64,000 nucleotides of DNA from Ensifer sp. IC3342. Lineage in GTDB: Bacteria > Pseudomonadota > Alphaproteobacteria > Rhizobiales > Rhizobiaceae. The notes under the pieces are model-generated. The model was not told where the DNA came from. It did not search any database and saw only the letters and a list, made by a program, of their open reading frames with translations. A program made the position numbers and the translations under genes. This document shows positions 56,703 through 64,000 of the stretch, in pieces; within the stretch, counting starts at the first letter, position 1, and each line of letters begins with the position of its first letter. Location of the stretch: contig NZ_JADYVE010000006.1 in NCBI RefSeq assembly GCF_020193655.1, forward strand, positions 186,001 through 250,000. Reading direction: 5' to 3'.

Positions 56703-56819
56703 CGAAGGCTCCAGTTCGATCGAAGCAAGGATTTAGATCCGTTGTCGGGTCGACCAAAACAGCGATCTTGTCTCCATGACAATTGCCTCGCGGAGAGAGC
56801 GGCGTCATCCGCGTCATGC

Positions 56820-56854
56820 AAAGGCCCGACGACATCGCTGCCACCGGGCCTTTT
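56820..56854 (-). terminator. Terminator of fbaB
   Basis: On the minus strand, GGCCCG with CGGGCC around a 16-nt loop is followed by TTTG. It also carries TTTT on the other side and could work in both directions. Confidence 0.65.
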
Positions 56855-56880
56855 CCTCGCTCCCCTTAGCTTCGCGCCGC

Positions 56881-57906
56881 TCAAGCGGCCTTTTCGAGGT
56901 CCTTCTTCCAGCTGCCCTTGGCAGCGAGGCTGCACATCTTCGCGCGATGGGTGAAGGCGCGCTGGCCGGCGGCGACGTTTTCCGCCTTACCGTTCCAGGC
57001 ATTGAGCGCCTCCTGCTGCAGAGCGCGGCCATAGGAGAAGGTGAGCTTCCAAGGTAGGTCGTGTGCCGTGTTGATGGCGGAGAGATGCGCGGTTGCTTCT
57101 TCCGTCGACTGGCCGCCGGAGAGGAAGGCGATGCCGGGAACGGCTGAAGGCACGGTGCGCTTCAGCACCTTGACCGTGCGCTCGGCGACCTCGCTGACGG
57201 ACGCTTTGCGTGCCTTTTTGCCGTCGATCACCATGCTCGGCTTCAGGATCATGCCTTCGAGCTTCACCCGTGCGTCACCGAGTTCCTCGAAGACGGCGCG
57301 CAGTACCCATTCGGTCACCTCTTCCGAGCGCTCGATCGAGTGGTCGCCGGGGGCGCCGTCCATCAGCACTTCCGGCTCGACGATCGGCACGATCTTGGCT
57401 TCCTGGCAGAGCGCCGCATAGCGGGCCAGTGCATGAGCATTCGCCTTCACCGCACCCCAGGTCGGAAGGGCATCGGAGATGGCGATGACGCCGCGCCATT
57501 TGGCAAAGCGGGCACCGGCCTCGTAATATTTCGCAAGCCGCGCTGCGAGACCATCGAGGCCCTCGGTGATTGTTTCCTTGGCGAAATAGGGCATCGGCTT
57601 TGCGCCGGTGTCGACCTTGATGCCGGGGATCGAGCCGGACTTGCGAATGATTTCGACAAGCGGCGTGCCGTCCGCTGCTTTCTGGAACAGGGTTTCCTCA
57701 TAGAGGATGACACCGGAGATGTATTCGCGCATCGCCTCGTCCGAGCGCAACAGCATTTCGCGATAATCGCGGCGCGAGGTCTCGGTGGATTCCAGTCCAA
57801 TGCTGTCGAAGCGCTTCTTGATTGTTGCGGTCGACTCGTCAGCGGCGAGCAGGCCCCGGCCGTTGGCCACCATCGCAACCGCAATATCTTCCAGTCTATC
57901 GCTCAT
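56881..57906 (-). CDS. fbaB: Fructose-bisphosphate aldolase class I
   Basis: This 341-residue Schiff-base aldolase interconverts fructose-1,6-bisphosphate and two triose phosphates. Conserved stretches are GRGLLAADESTATIKKRFDS near the N-terminus, IVPIVEPEVLMDG, LEGMILKPSMVIDGKK (with the Schiff-base lysine), IAFLSGGQSTEEATAHL and LTFSYGRALQQEAL. MSDRLEDIAVAM at 57906 is the start. It is last in the tkt-gap-pgk cluster, separated from pgk by 241 bp holding a hairpin and a LacI-type palindrome, so it can be controlled separately. Confidence 0.94.
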   Translation of the reverse strand: MSDRLEDIAVAMVANGRGLLAADESTATIKKRFDSIGLESTETSRRDYREMLLRSDEAMREYISGVILYEETLFQKAADGTPLVEIIRKSGSIPGIKVDTGAKPMPYFAKETITEGLDGLAARLAKYYEAGARFAKWRGVIAISDALPTWGAVKANAHALARYAALCQEAKIVPIVEPEVLMDGAPGDHSIERSEEVTEWVLRAVFEELGDARVKLEGMILKPSMVIDGKKARKASVSEVAERTVKVLKRTVPSAVPGIAFLSGGQSTEEATAHLSAINTAHDLPWKLTFSYGRALQQEALNAWNGKAENVAAGQRAFTHRAKMCSLAAKGSWKKDLEKAA

Positions 57907-58056
57907 GTTTTTTCTCCTTAGACAGCGCCGATCACCAACGGAACGGGCAACGAATGAAAACAAGTTCGGTCTGAGGCGCAGATGCGTCCGCCGCGTTCCG
58001 AATAATGGCGCGATAACAGAAGAAATTGTCCGGGAAAATGGCGCGAAAATCGACTG

Positions 58057-58083
58057 AAACGATTTAAATTATTTTAATCGTTT
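58057..58083. promoter_or_regulatory. 27-bp near-perfect palindrome upstream of fbaB (LacI-type operator candidate)
   Basis: AAACGATTTAAAT-T-ATTTTAATCGTTT has one mismatched pair. Each half (TGAAACGATTTAA and TTTTAATCGTTTGA) looks like a LacI-type site with a central CG, with centres 19 bp apart. It lies 151 bp before the fbaB start. In S. meliloti the LacI-family regulator PckR controls glycolytic and gluconeogenic genes; assigning this site to it is inference. Confidence 0.55.
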
Positions 58084-58105
58084 GAAATATCAGAATTATT
58101 TTTGT

Positions 58106-58140
58106 CTCCGACCCGGACGCAAGCGTTGCCCGGGTCGGAG
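58106..58140 (-). terminator. Long hairpin after pgk (terminator or stabiliser)
   Basis: CTCCGACCCGG and CCGGGTCGGAG pair perfectly (11 bp), and the loop itself contains ACGC/GCGT. On the minus strand it is followed by AGACAAAAATAA, not Ts, so it is more likely to protect the pgk mRNA 3' end or cause partial termination than to be a full terminator. Confidence 0.6.
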
Positions 58141-58147
58141 GCTTGCT

Positions 58148-59347
58148 TCACTTCTGCTGGTTGAGGATGTCGACGCCCGGCAGCGGCTTGCCTTCCATCC
58201 ATTCAAGGAAGGCGCCGCCGGCCGTCGAAACATAGGTGAAATCGTCCGCGACTTCGGCGTGGTTGAGAGCCGCAACCGTGTCGCCGCCGCCAGCGACGGA
58301 GACGAGTGAACCGGACCGCGTGCGGGCCGCCGCATGCTTGGCGGCAGCGACGGTCGCTTTGTCGAAGGGTGCGATTTCGAAAGCGCCGAGCGGACCGTTC
58401 CACACCAGCGTCTCAGCACGAGAGATCCAGTCGTTGACCGCACTGACCGATTTCGGACCGACATCCAGCGCCATCGCGTCGGCCGGGATCGCTTTGATGT
58501 CGACGACTTCGTTGTCAGCACCGGCCTTGAACTCGCGGGCGACGACGCCGTCTTCCGGCAGCACGATGGCGCAGCCGGCCGCAGACGCGGCCGCAATGAT
58601 CGACTTCGCCGTGTCCGCAAGGTCATGCTCGCAGAGCGACTTGCCGACATCGATGCCCTGTGCGGCAAGGAAGGTATTGGCCATGCCGCCGCCGATGACG
58701 AGGGCGTCGACCTTCTTCACCAGGTTCTGCAGGAGGTCGATCTTGGTCGAGACCTTGGCGCCGCCGACGATCGCGACGACCGGGCGCTTCGGATTGCCGA
58801 GGCCTCTTTCGAGGGCTTCGAGCTCGGCCTGCATGGTGCGGCCCGCATAGGCCGGGAGGTGATGCGCGAGCCCCTCGGTCGAGGCATGGGCGCGATGGGC
58901 GGCGGAGAAGGCGTCGTTGACATAGATGTCGCCATTCGCGGCCAGTGCCGTGACGAATGCCGGATCGTTCTTTTCCTCGCCTTTGTGGAAGCGGGTGTTT
59001 TCAAGCAGGAGCACATCGCCGTCGTTCATCTCGGCAATGGCATTGGCGGCCTTGTCGCCGATGCAGTCGGCGGCGAAATGAACGCGCTGGTCGAGAATTT
59101 CCTCAACGGCGGGCGCGATTGCCTTCAGCGACATATCGGCAACCGGCTCACCTTTCGGGCGGCCGAAATGGGCAAGCAGGATGACCTTGGCGCCCTTTTC
59201 GGAAAGCTCGCGGATCGTCGGGGCAACGCGTTCGATACGGGTCGTATCTGTCACCTGGCCATCCTTGACGGGCACGTTGAGATCGACGCGCACGAGCACG
59301 CGCTTGCCGGCAATGTCGGTCAGGTCGTCGAGGGTCTTGAAAGTCAT
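58148..59347 (-). CDS. pgk: Phosphoglycerate kinase
   Basis: This 399-residue glycolytic enzyme interconverts 1,3-bisphosphoglycerate and 3-phosphoglycerate with ADP/ATP. Motifs include [29 protein letters not shown], the [15 protein letters not shown] stretch and [23 protein letters not shown] at 59347 is the start. It follows the small glycolipid-binding gene by 13 bp, as part of an operon with gap and tkt. Confidence 0.96.
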   Translation of the reverse strand: MTFKTLDDLTDIAGKRVLVRVDLNVPVKDGQVTDTTRIERVAPTIRELSEKGAKVILLAHFGRPKGEPVADMSLKAIAPAVEEILDQRVHFAADCIGDKAANAIAEMNDGDVLLLENTRFHKGEEKNDPAFVTALAANGDIYVNDAFSAAHRAHASTEGLAHHLPAYAGRTMQAELEALERGLGNPKRPVVAIVGGAKVSTKIDLLQNLVKKVDALVIGGGMANTFLAAQGIDVGKSLCEHDLADTAKSIIAAASAAGCAIVLPEDGVVAREFKAGADNEVVDIKAIPADAMALDVGPKSVSAVNDWISRAETLVWNGPLGAFEIAPFDKATVAAAKHAAARTRSGSLVSVAGGGDTVAALNHAEVADDFTYVSTAGGAFLEWMEGKPLPGVDILNQQK

Positions 59348-59360
59348 CAGGTGTCTCCGG

Positions 59361-59936
59361 TCAAAGTCTGCGGAAAAGAGTGGGATAGTCGGTGACGAGC
59401 CCGTCCTCATCGACGGGAAGGTCGGCGGTGAAGCTGCCGTCCTCAGCCTCGAAGCGGTAGAGCCTGCCGTGTTCGAGGCAGGTGTAATGCTGCCCGTCGA
59501 GCACGGGTTCGAAGGTGTCGAAGGGTACGAAAAGCATCTTGAGCTCTGCCGTACCAGCTTTCCGGTTGAGGTTGAGCCTGCGGATCGGGAGCGTATTGGT
59601 GAAGGGTGTGCCGGCTAGGTCGATGTCGATGCAGCCATCGAATTCAGGAAGGGCGACACCGTGGAGGTCGCGCCAATGACCCTGGCGGTCTGAAAGCAGA
59701 TGCAACGTCCTGCCGTCCGTCGTTTCGATCACGAACGACATCACCTGCCAGTGCGCGTCACAATCGATCCGGTAACGCAGGCCATAGGGACGGCCGCCGC
59801 GCTCGCCGATGACGACGCTTTCGGCGCGGATCGCCGCGCCGGCCGTTGCTTCGAGAGCCCTGAGGCTCAGATGTTCGAGCCCTTCCCCTTCGAGCGGGCG
59901 CCACCGCACCGTCGTGGAGGAAAGGGCCCGAAACAT
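59361..59936 (-). CDS. Putative glycolipid-binding family protein
   Basis: This 191-residue protein contains [40 protein letters not shown] and [20 protein letters not shown], the pattern of the PF06475 'glycolipid_bind' beta-barrel family. Its biochemical function is not established. It starts 5 bp after gap and ends 13 bp before pgk, so it is co-transcribed with glycolytic genes. Its role there is unclear. The start at 59936 ([10 protein letters not shown]) is chosen because the longer frame overlaps gap. Confidence 0.82.
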   Translation of the reverse strand: MFRALSSTTVRWRPLEGEGLEHLSLRALEATAGAAIRAESVVIGERGGRPYGLRYRIDCDAHWQVMSFVIETTDGRTLHLLSDRQGHWRDLHGVALPEFDGCIDIDLAGTPFTNTLPIRRLNLNRKAGTAELKMLFVPFDTFEPVLDGQHYTCLEHGRLYRFEAEDGSFTADLPVDEDGLVTDYPTLFRRL

Positions 59937-59941
59937 TGGTC

Positions 59942-60952
<1,011 letters not shown>

Positions 60953-60990
60953 GTCTGGTCCTTCCCTGTCAGAATGGCGTTTTACGAATA

Positions 60991-61014
60991 GAGGGCGCCT
61001 TGGGAAGCGCCCTC
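60991..61014 (-). promoter_or_regulatory. Intercistronic hairpin between tkt and gap
   Basis: GAGGGCGC and GCGCCCTC pair perfectly around an 8-nt loop. No T tract follows on the minus strand (next bases are TATTCG), so it is a candidate RNA-processing or stability element that sets different tkt and gap mRNA levels, not a terminator. Confidence 0.55.
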
Positions 61015-61022
61015 CGGCTTGA

Positions 61023-63005
61023 TCAGGACAGCTTGGCTTCCGCGGCCGCTACAACGGCTTCCGGCGTGATGCCGAAATGCTTGTAGAGGTCCTTGTAGGG
61101 ACCGGAAGCGCCGAAGCTCGACATGCCGATGAACGCGCCATCGGTGCCGATGAAGTGATCCCACCCTTGCCGGATGCCGGCTTCGACGGCGATCTTGACC
61201 GGCGAATTGCCGATGATCGCCTGCTGATAATCTTCGCTCTGCTCGGCAAAGAGCTCGAAGCAGGGAACGGACACGATGCGCGTCGAAACACCCTTGGCGG
61301 TGAGTGTCTGGCAGGCCTTGACGGCGATCTCGACCTCCGAGCCGGTGGCGAAGATCGTCACCTGGGCATCGCTTGCGGAGATCAGGTCATAGGCGCCGCG
61401 GGCGCAAAGGTTTGCTTCCTCATATTCGGTGCGCACCGCCATCAGGTTCTGGCGCGTCAGCGCAATGCCGGACGGACGGTTGTGGTTTTCGAGCGCAAGC
61501 TGCCAGCATTCGGCCGTTTCGGTTGCGTCGGCGGGACGGAACATCAGCAGGTTCGGAATGGCGCGGAGCGCAGCCATATGCTCGACCGGCTGATGCGTCG
61601 GGCCGTCTTCGCCGAGACCGATGGAATCGTGCGTCAGCACGTGGACGACGCGGATGCCCATCAGTGCGGCGAGGCGGATCGACGGGCGGCAATAATCCGA
61701 GAAGATCAGGAAGCCGCCGGAATAGGGGATGAGACCACCGTGCAGCGCCATGCCGTTCATCGCAGCCGCCATGCCGTGCTCGCGCACGCCATAATGGATG
61801 TAGCGGCCGGAGAAGTTGTCCGGCGTGATCGAATGGGTCTGGCTGGTCTTGGTGTTGTTCGAGCCGGTGAGGTCGGCAGAGCCACCGATCGTCTCGGCGA
61901 GAACGCCGTTGATGACTTCGAGCGCGTCCTCGGAGGCCTTGCGGGTTGCGGGCGACGGCTTGGTCTCGGCGAGTTTCTGCTTGTAGGCGCTGATTGCGGA
62001 GGCAAGGCTGCCTTCGAGTTCGCCGGCGAAGCGCCGGATAAACTGTGCCTTCTTCTCGGTCTCGGTCCGTTCGAGGCGCTCTTCCCAGTCTTTCCGCACC
62101 TTGGTCGAGCGCAGGCCGGCGAGCCGCCAGGCGTCGAGCACGTCCGAGGGAACGGTGAAGGCCTCCACCTCCCAGCCAAGCGCCTTGCGGGTGGCGGCGA
62201 TTTCGTCGGCGCCGAGCGGCGAACCATGGACCTTGTGCGTACCGGCCTTGTTCGGGGCCCCGAAACCGATGACGGTCTTGCAGGCGATCATCGTCGGCTT
62301 GTCGGACTTCTGGGCCTGTTCGATCGCTGCGGCAATCGCATCCGGATCATGGCCGTCGACTGCGATGGTGTTCCAGTTGCAGGCGCGGAAGCGCGCGTGC
62401 TGGTCGGTCGAATCCGCGATCGAGATCGGGCCGTCGATCGAGATGTTGTTGTCGTCCCAGAAGACGATCAGCTTGTTGAGCTTGAGGTGGCCGGCCAGCG
62501 CGATCGCTTCCTGGCTGACGCCTTCCATCAGGCAGCCGTCGCCGGCGAGCACGTAGGTATAGTGCTCCATCAGGTCGCTGCCGAATTCGTCACGCAGCTT
62601 GCGTTCGGCAATCGCCATGCCGACCGAATTGGCGATGCCCTGACCGAGCGGCCCGGTGGTGGTCTCGATGCCGGCCGCATGGCCGTATTCCGGATGGCCG
62701 GCCGTGCGCGAGCCAAGCTGGCGGAAGTTCTTGATCTCGTCGATGGTGATGTCCTCATAGCCCGTGAGATAGAGCAGCGAGTAGAGCAGCATCGAGCCGT
62801 GACCGGCCGAAAGCACGAAGCGATCGCGGTTGGGCCAGGCGGGATTCTTGGGGTCGAAGTTCAGGTACCGCGTGAAGAGGACGGTTGCGATATCGGCAGC
62901 GCCCATCGGGAGACCTGGATGACCGGAATTTGCCTTCTCGACGGCGTCCATGGAGAGGAAGCGGATCGCATTTGCCATCCGATCGTGTTTTTCGCGAGAG
63001 ATCAT
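61023..63005 (-). CDS. tkt: Transketolase
   Basis: This 660-residue thiamine-diphosphate enzyme moves two-carbon units between sugar phosphates. Motifs are [13 protein letters not shown] near the N-terminus, the ThDP-binding [13 protein letters not shown], the middle-domain [18 protein letters not shown] with catalytic residues, and a C-terminal domain ending [17 protein letters not shown]. The start at 63005 is typical. It is the first gene of the tkt-gap-X-pgk cluster. Confidence 0.96.
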   Translation of the reverse strand: MISREKHDRMANAIRFLSMDAVEKANSGHPGLPMGAADIATVLFTRYLNFDPKNPAWPNRDRFVLSAGHGSMLLYSLLYLTGYEDITIDEIKNFRQLGSRTAGHPEYGHAAGIETTTGPLGQGIANSVGMAIAERKLRDEFGSDLMEHYTYVLAGDGCLMEGVSQEAIALAGHLKLNKLIVFWDDNNISIDGPISIADSTDQHARFRACNWNTIAVDGHDPDAIAAAIEQAQKSDKPTMIACKTVIGFGAPNKAGTHKVHGSPLGADEIAATRKALGWEVEAFTVPSDVLDAWRLAGLRSTKVRKDWEERLERTETEKKAQFIRRFAGELEGSLASAISAYKQKLAETKPSPATRKASEDALEVINGVLAETIGGSADLTGSNNTKTSQTHSITPDNFSGRYIHYGVREHGMAAAMNGMALHGGLIPYSGGFLIFSDYCRPSIRLAALMGIRVVHVLTHDSIGLGEDGPTHQPVEHMAALRAIPNLLMFRPADATETAECWQLALENHNRPSGIALTRQNLMAVRTEYEEANLCARGAYDLISASDAQVTIFATGSEVEIAVKACQTLTAKGVSTRIVSVPCFELFAEQSEDYQQAIIGNSPVKIAVEAGIRQGWDHFIGTDGAFIGMSSFGASGPYKDLYKHFGITPEAVVAAAEAKLS

Positions 63006-63035
63006 GACTGTTCCGTTTGAGTTCGGTGGTCAGGG

Positions 63036-63059
63036 ACGGTCTCTATCCTCCAAGACCGT
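63036..63059. promoter_or_regulatory. Inverted repeat just upstream of tkt
   Basis: ACGGTCT (63036-63042) and AGACCGT (63053-63059) are separated by 10 bp, about 30 bp before the tkt start. It could be an operator overlapping the promoter, or a leader hairpin. Confidence 0.45.
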
Positions 63060-63344
63060 GTGAGAAGCGGCAGACACATAGCAGGTGCTCCACGCGAGTC
63101 AATAAATACGGGCCTTCCGCGGCCAAATGGCGACGTGCTTTCCGATATCGTTCTTATGCGGCAGCATACAGTATGAGTGCGATTGCTGGGGAGCAATGAT
63201 CCACAGCTTCCGACGGCGTTTTGCCGCACGGGGCATTGTTGAGACTTATATAATGGGTTTAAAAAAGAACCGAGGCGAAGCAGCGGACTGCGTCTGGCGA
63301 TTCGGCTCCTCCGGAGCGCCGCGTTCGGGGAGGTGCAGACGACT

Positions 63345-63448
63345 CTGCAGTGCCGCGCGTCCAATCGGACGCGCTAAGGCTGCTGTAGCGCTTTGAAATG
63401 CTGCGTGATTTTGTCCTTAAATCGATTTCGATTTGAGGAATCTTGCAG
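63345..63448 (+). repeat. RIME-type element R1 (full)
   Basis: Hairpin 1 is CTGCAGTGCCGCGCGTCC...GGCTGCTGTAG; hairpin 2 runs from CTGCGTGATTTTGTCCTTAA to GAGGAATCTTGCAG. It is joined 15 bp later by an R3 element. Confidence 0.84.
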
Positions 63449-63463
63449 CGGCGGATTGATTTA

Positions 63464-63508
63464 GGGCGGGGCGGAATCCGCTTCACACCTTTCCTCATCC
63501 CGCTCTAG
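63464..63508 (+). repeat. Palindromic element R3 upstream of the DUF4164 gene
   Basis: It reads GGGCGGGGCGGAATCCGCTT, then CACACCTTTCCTCATCCCGC and TCTAG. It is related to the element at 51721-51767 (shared GGCGGAA...CCGC and TTCCTC..CCCGCTCTAG). Confidence 0.68.
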
Positions 63509-63523
63509 AGAGGTATCGGGAGC

Positions 63524-63793
63524 ATGCCGGCAAAGACGGTCAAAGCGGCGATCGAGGAGCTACGGAACGCGATCCAGTCGCTCGAGGGCGCAATCGACGG
63601 TCGTTTCGACAAGGAAAGGGATTTGAGCGAGTTCGAAGGTGAGGTGCGGCGGGTCAACACCGACCGGGCGCGGCTGGCACAGGAGCTCGACCAGTCTCAG
63701 TTCCGGGCCAACCGGCTGGAAGAAGTCAATCGCGAAGTTTCCCGTCGCCTGGTGACGGCGATGGAAACCATTCGAGCGGTGCTGGATCGTTGA
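63524..63793 (+). CDS. DUF4164 coiled-coil protein
   Basis: This 89-residue, almost fully helical protein (VKAAIEELRNAIQSLEGAID, QLDQSQ-type heptads, EVNREVSRRLVTAMETIRAV) is of the DUF4164 family found next to zapA in rhizobia. The function is unknown, and the position suggests a link to cell division. GGGAG precedes the ATG. The zapA start follows 10 bp after its stop. Confidence 0.88.
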   Translation: MPAKTVKAAIEELRNAIQSLEGAIDGRFDKERDLSEFEGEVRRVNTDRARLAQELDQSQFRANRLEEVNREVSRRLVTAMETIRAVLDR

Positions 63794-63803
63794 GGTTTAC
63801 GCG

Positions 63804-64000
63804 ATGGCGCAGGTAACGGTGACGATCGACGGCAAGGCTTACCGGATGGCCTGCGAGGAAGGGCAGGAGGATCACCTCAGCGACCTCGCGGCGCGATTCG
63901 ATCAATATGTGGGCCATCTCAAGGGACAGTTTGGAGAAATCGGCGATCTGCGGCTGACCGTGATGGCTGGCATCATGGTCATGGACGAATTGAGCGAGGT
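63804..64000 (+). CDS. zapA: Cell division protein ZapA (cut by the right edge)
   Basis: The visible 65 residues are MAQVTVTIDGKAYRMACEEG, DHLSDLAARFDQYVGHLKGQ and LRLTVMAGIMVMDELSE, the N-terminal head and start of the helix of ZapA, which cross-links FtsZ filaments. The ATG at 63804 starts 10 bp after the DUF4164 gene, so the two are probably co-transcribed. The gene runs past position 64000. In many proteobacteria the 6S RNA gene lies just beyond zapA. Confidence 0.9.
   Translation, partial: MAQVTVTIDGKAYRMACEEGQEDHLSDLAARFDQYVGHLKGQFGEIGDLRLTVMAGIMVMDELSE

Larger units (their letters stand above)
63006..63523. other. 518-bp intergenic region between tkt and the DUF4164 gene
   Basis: This divergent region contains an inverted repeat near the tkt start (63036-63059), an AT-rich stretch TTATATAATGGGTTTAAAAAAG around 63247-63270, a full R1 element (63345-63448) and an R3 element (63464-63508). 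It must hold promoters for both flanking operons. I see no further gene and no structured RNA that I can name. Confidence 0.6.

Noticed and set aside
58064-58077. CtrA box upstream of fbaB
   Set aside because: The two TTAA motifs in the AT-rich palindrome are 6 bp apart, not 7; the CG-centred symmetry is better explained as a LacI-type site.

Overview
The window looks like chromosomal DNA of a Sinorhizobium (Ensifer) species. The evidence is the gene order (gltB-gltD, galU/exoN-type gene, hemH, an Omp10-family lipoprotein, homospermidine synthase, tacA-type regulator, gapR, the DUF1244 'SMc04008-like' protein, pykA, purEK, rcdA, fbaB-pgk-gap-tkt, zapA), the GC-rich codon use, and many copies of the short palindromic intergenic mosaic elements (RIMEs) typical of rhizobia. 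I see no rRNA, tRNA, CRISPR array, transposase, integrase or phage gene. This is conserved core chromosome, and its most unusual content is between the genes.

Layout. 0.4-6.7 kb: glutamate synthase (gltBD). 6.9-9.6 kb: two envelope proteins, a degenerate SGNH/DUF459 protein and an MltB-type transglycosylase. 9.9-18.4 kb: UDP-glucose synthesis, a beta-barrel protein, an SPFH/NfeD pair, ferrochelatase, a 5'-nucleotidase with a LysM tail, a GFA protein and Omp10-like lipoprotein. 18.7-26.1 kb: homospermidine synthase, a DUF3445 protein, a PAS-GGDEF cyclase, pabB-pabC and oligoendopeptidase F. 26.3-35.5 kb: an NtrC-type response regulator, a long DUF882 peptidase-like protein, GapR, DUF1244, an N-formylglutamate amidohydrolase-type enzyme, DUF1036-pykA, a hydrolase and a TPR protein. 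35.6-42.6 kb: rpmJ, purEK, two divergent DUF465 proteins, an ArsR regulator, a TauE exporter, a thiE-like gene, a Sel1-repeat protein and an inositol monophosphatase. 42.9-50.1 kb: a MotA/MotB-like pair, an FAD oxidoreductase, an orphan Bug-type binding protein and an ABC exporter. 50.3-55.7 kb: rpmE, rcdA, DUF1192, an MFS transporter and an adenylate cyclase-TPR protein. 55.8-63.0 kb: phzF and the sugar-phosphate cluster tkt-gap-(glycolipid-binding protein)-pgk-fbaB. The right edge holds a DUF4164 coiled-coil gene and the start of zapA.

How the genes work together. Central carbon metabolism dominates: tkt, gap, pgk, fbaB and pykA. Perfect or near-perfect palindromes with LacI-type AATCG cores lie upstream of both fbaB and the DUF1036-pykA pair, which suggests one regulator controls both. 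Cell-cycle and envelope genes (gapR, tacA-type, rcdA, zapA, transglycosylase, DUF882) are the second theme.

Most interesting observations. (1) The 540-bp gap between rcdA and DUF1192 carries two perfect CtrA boxes (TTAA-N7-TTAA). One faces rcdA. The other faces an unannotated, roughly 100-nt transcription unit that ends in a textbook Rho-independent terminator, so it is a candidate CtrA-controlled small RNA. (2) Three families of palindromic intergenic elements lie within 0-4 nt of the stop codon of nine different genes, and in several cases supply the stop codon. (3) One RIME copy sits inside another repeat element, a trace of past mobility. (4) The DUF459 protein has lost both the serine and the histidine of the SGNH catalytic site.
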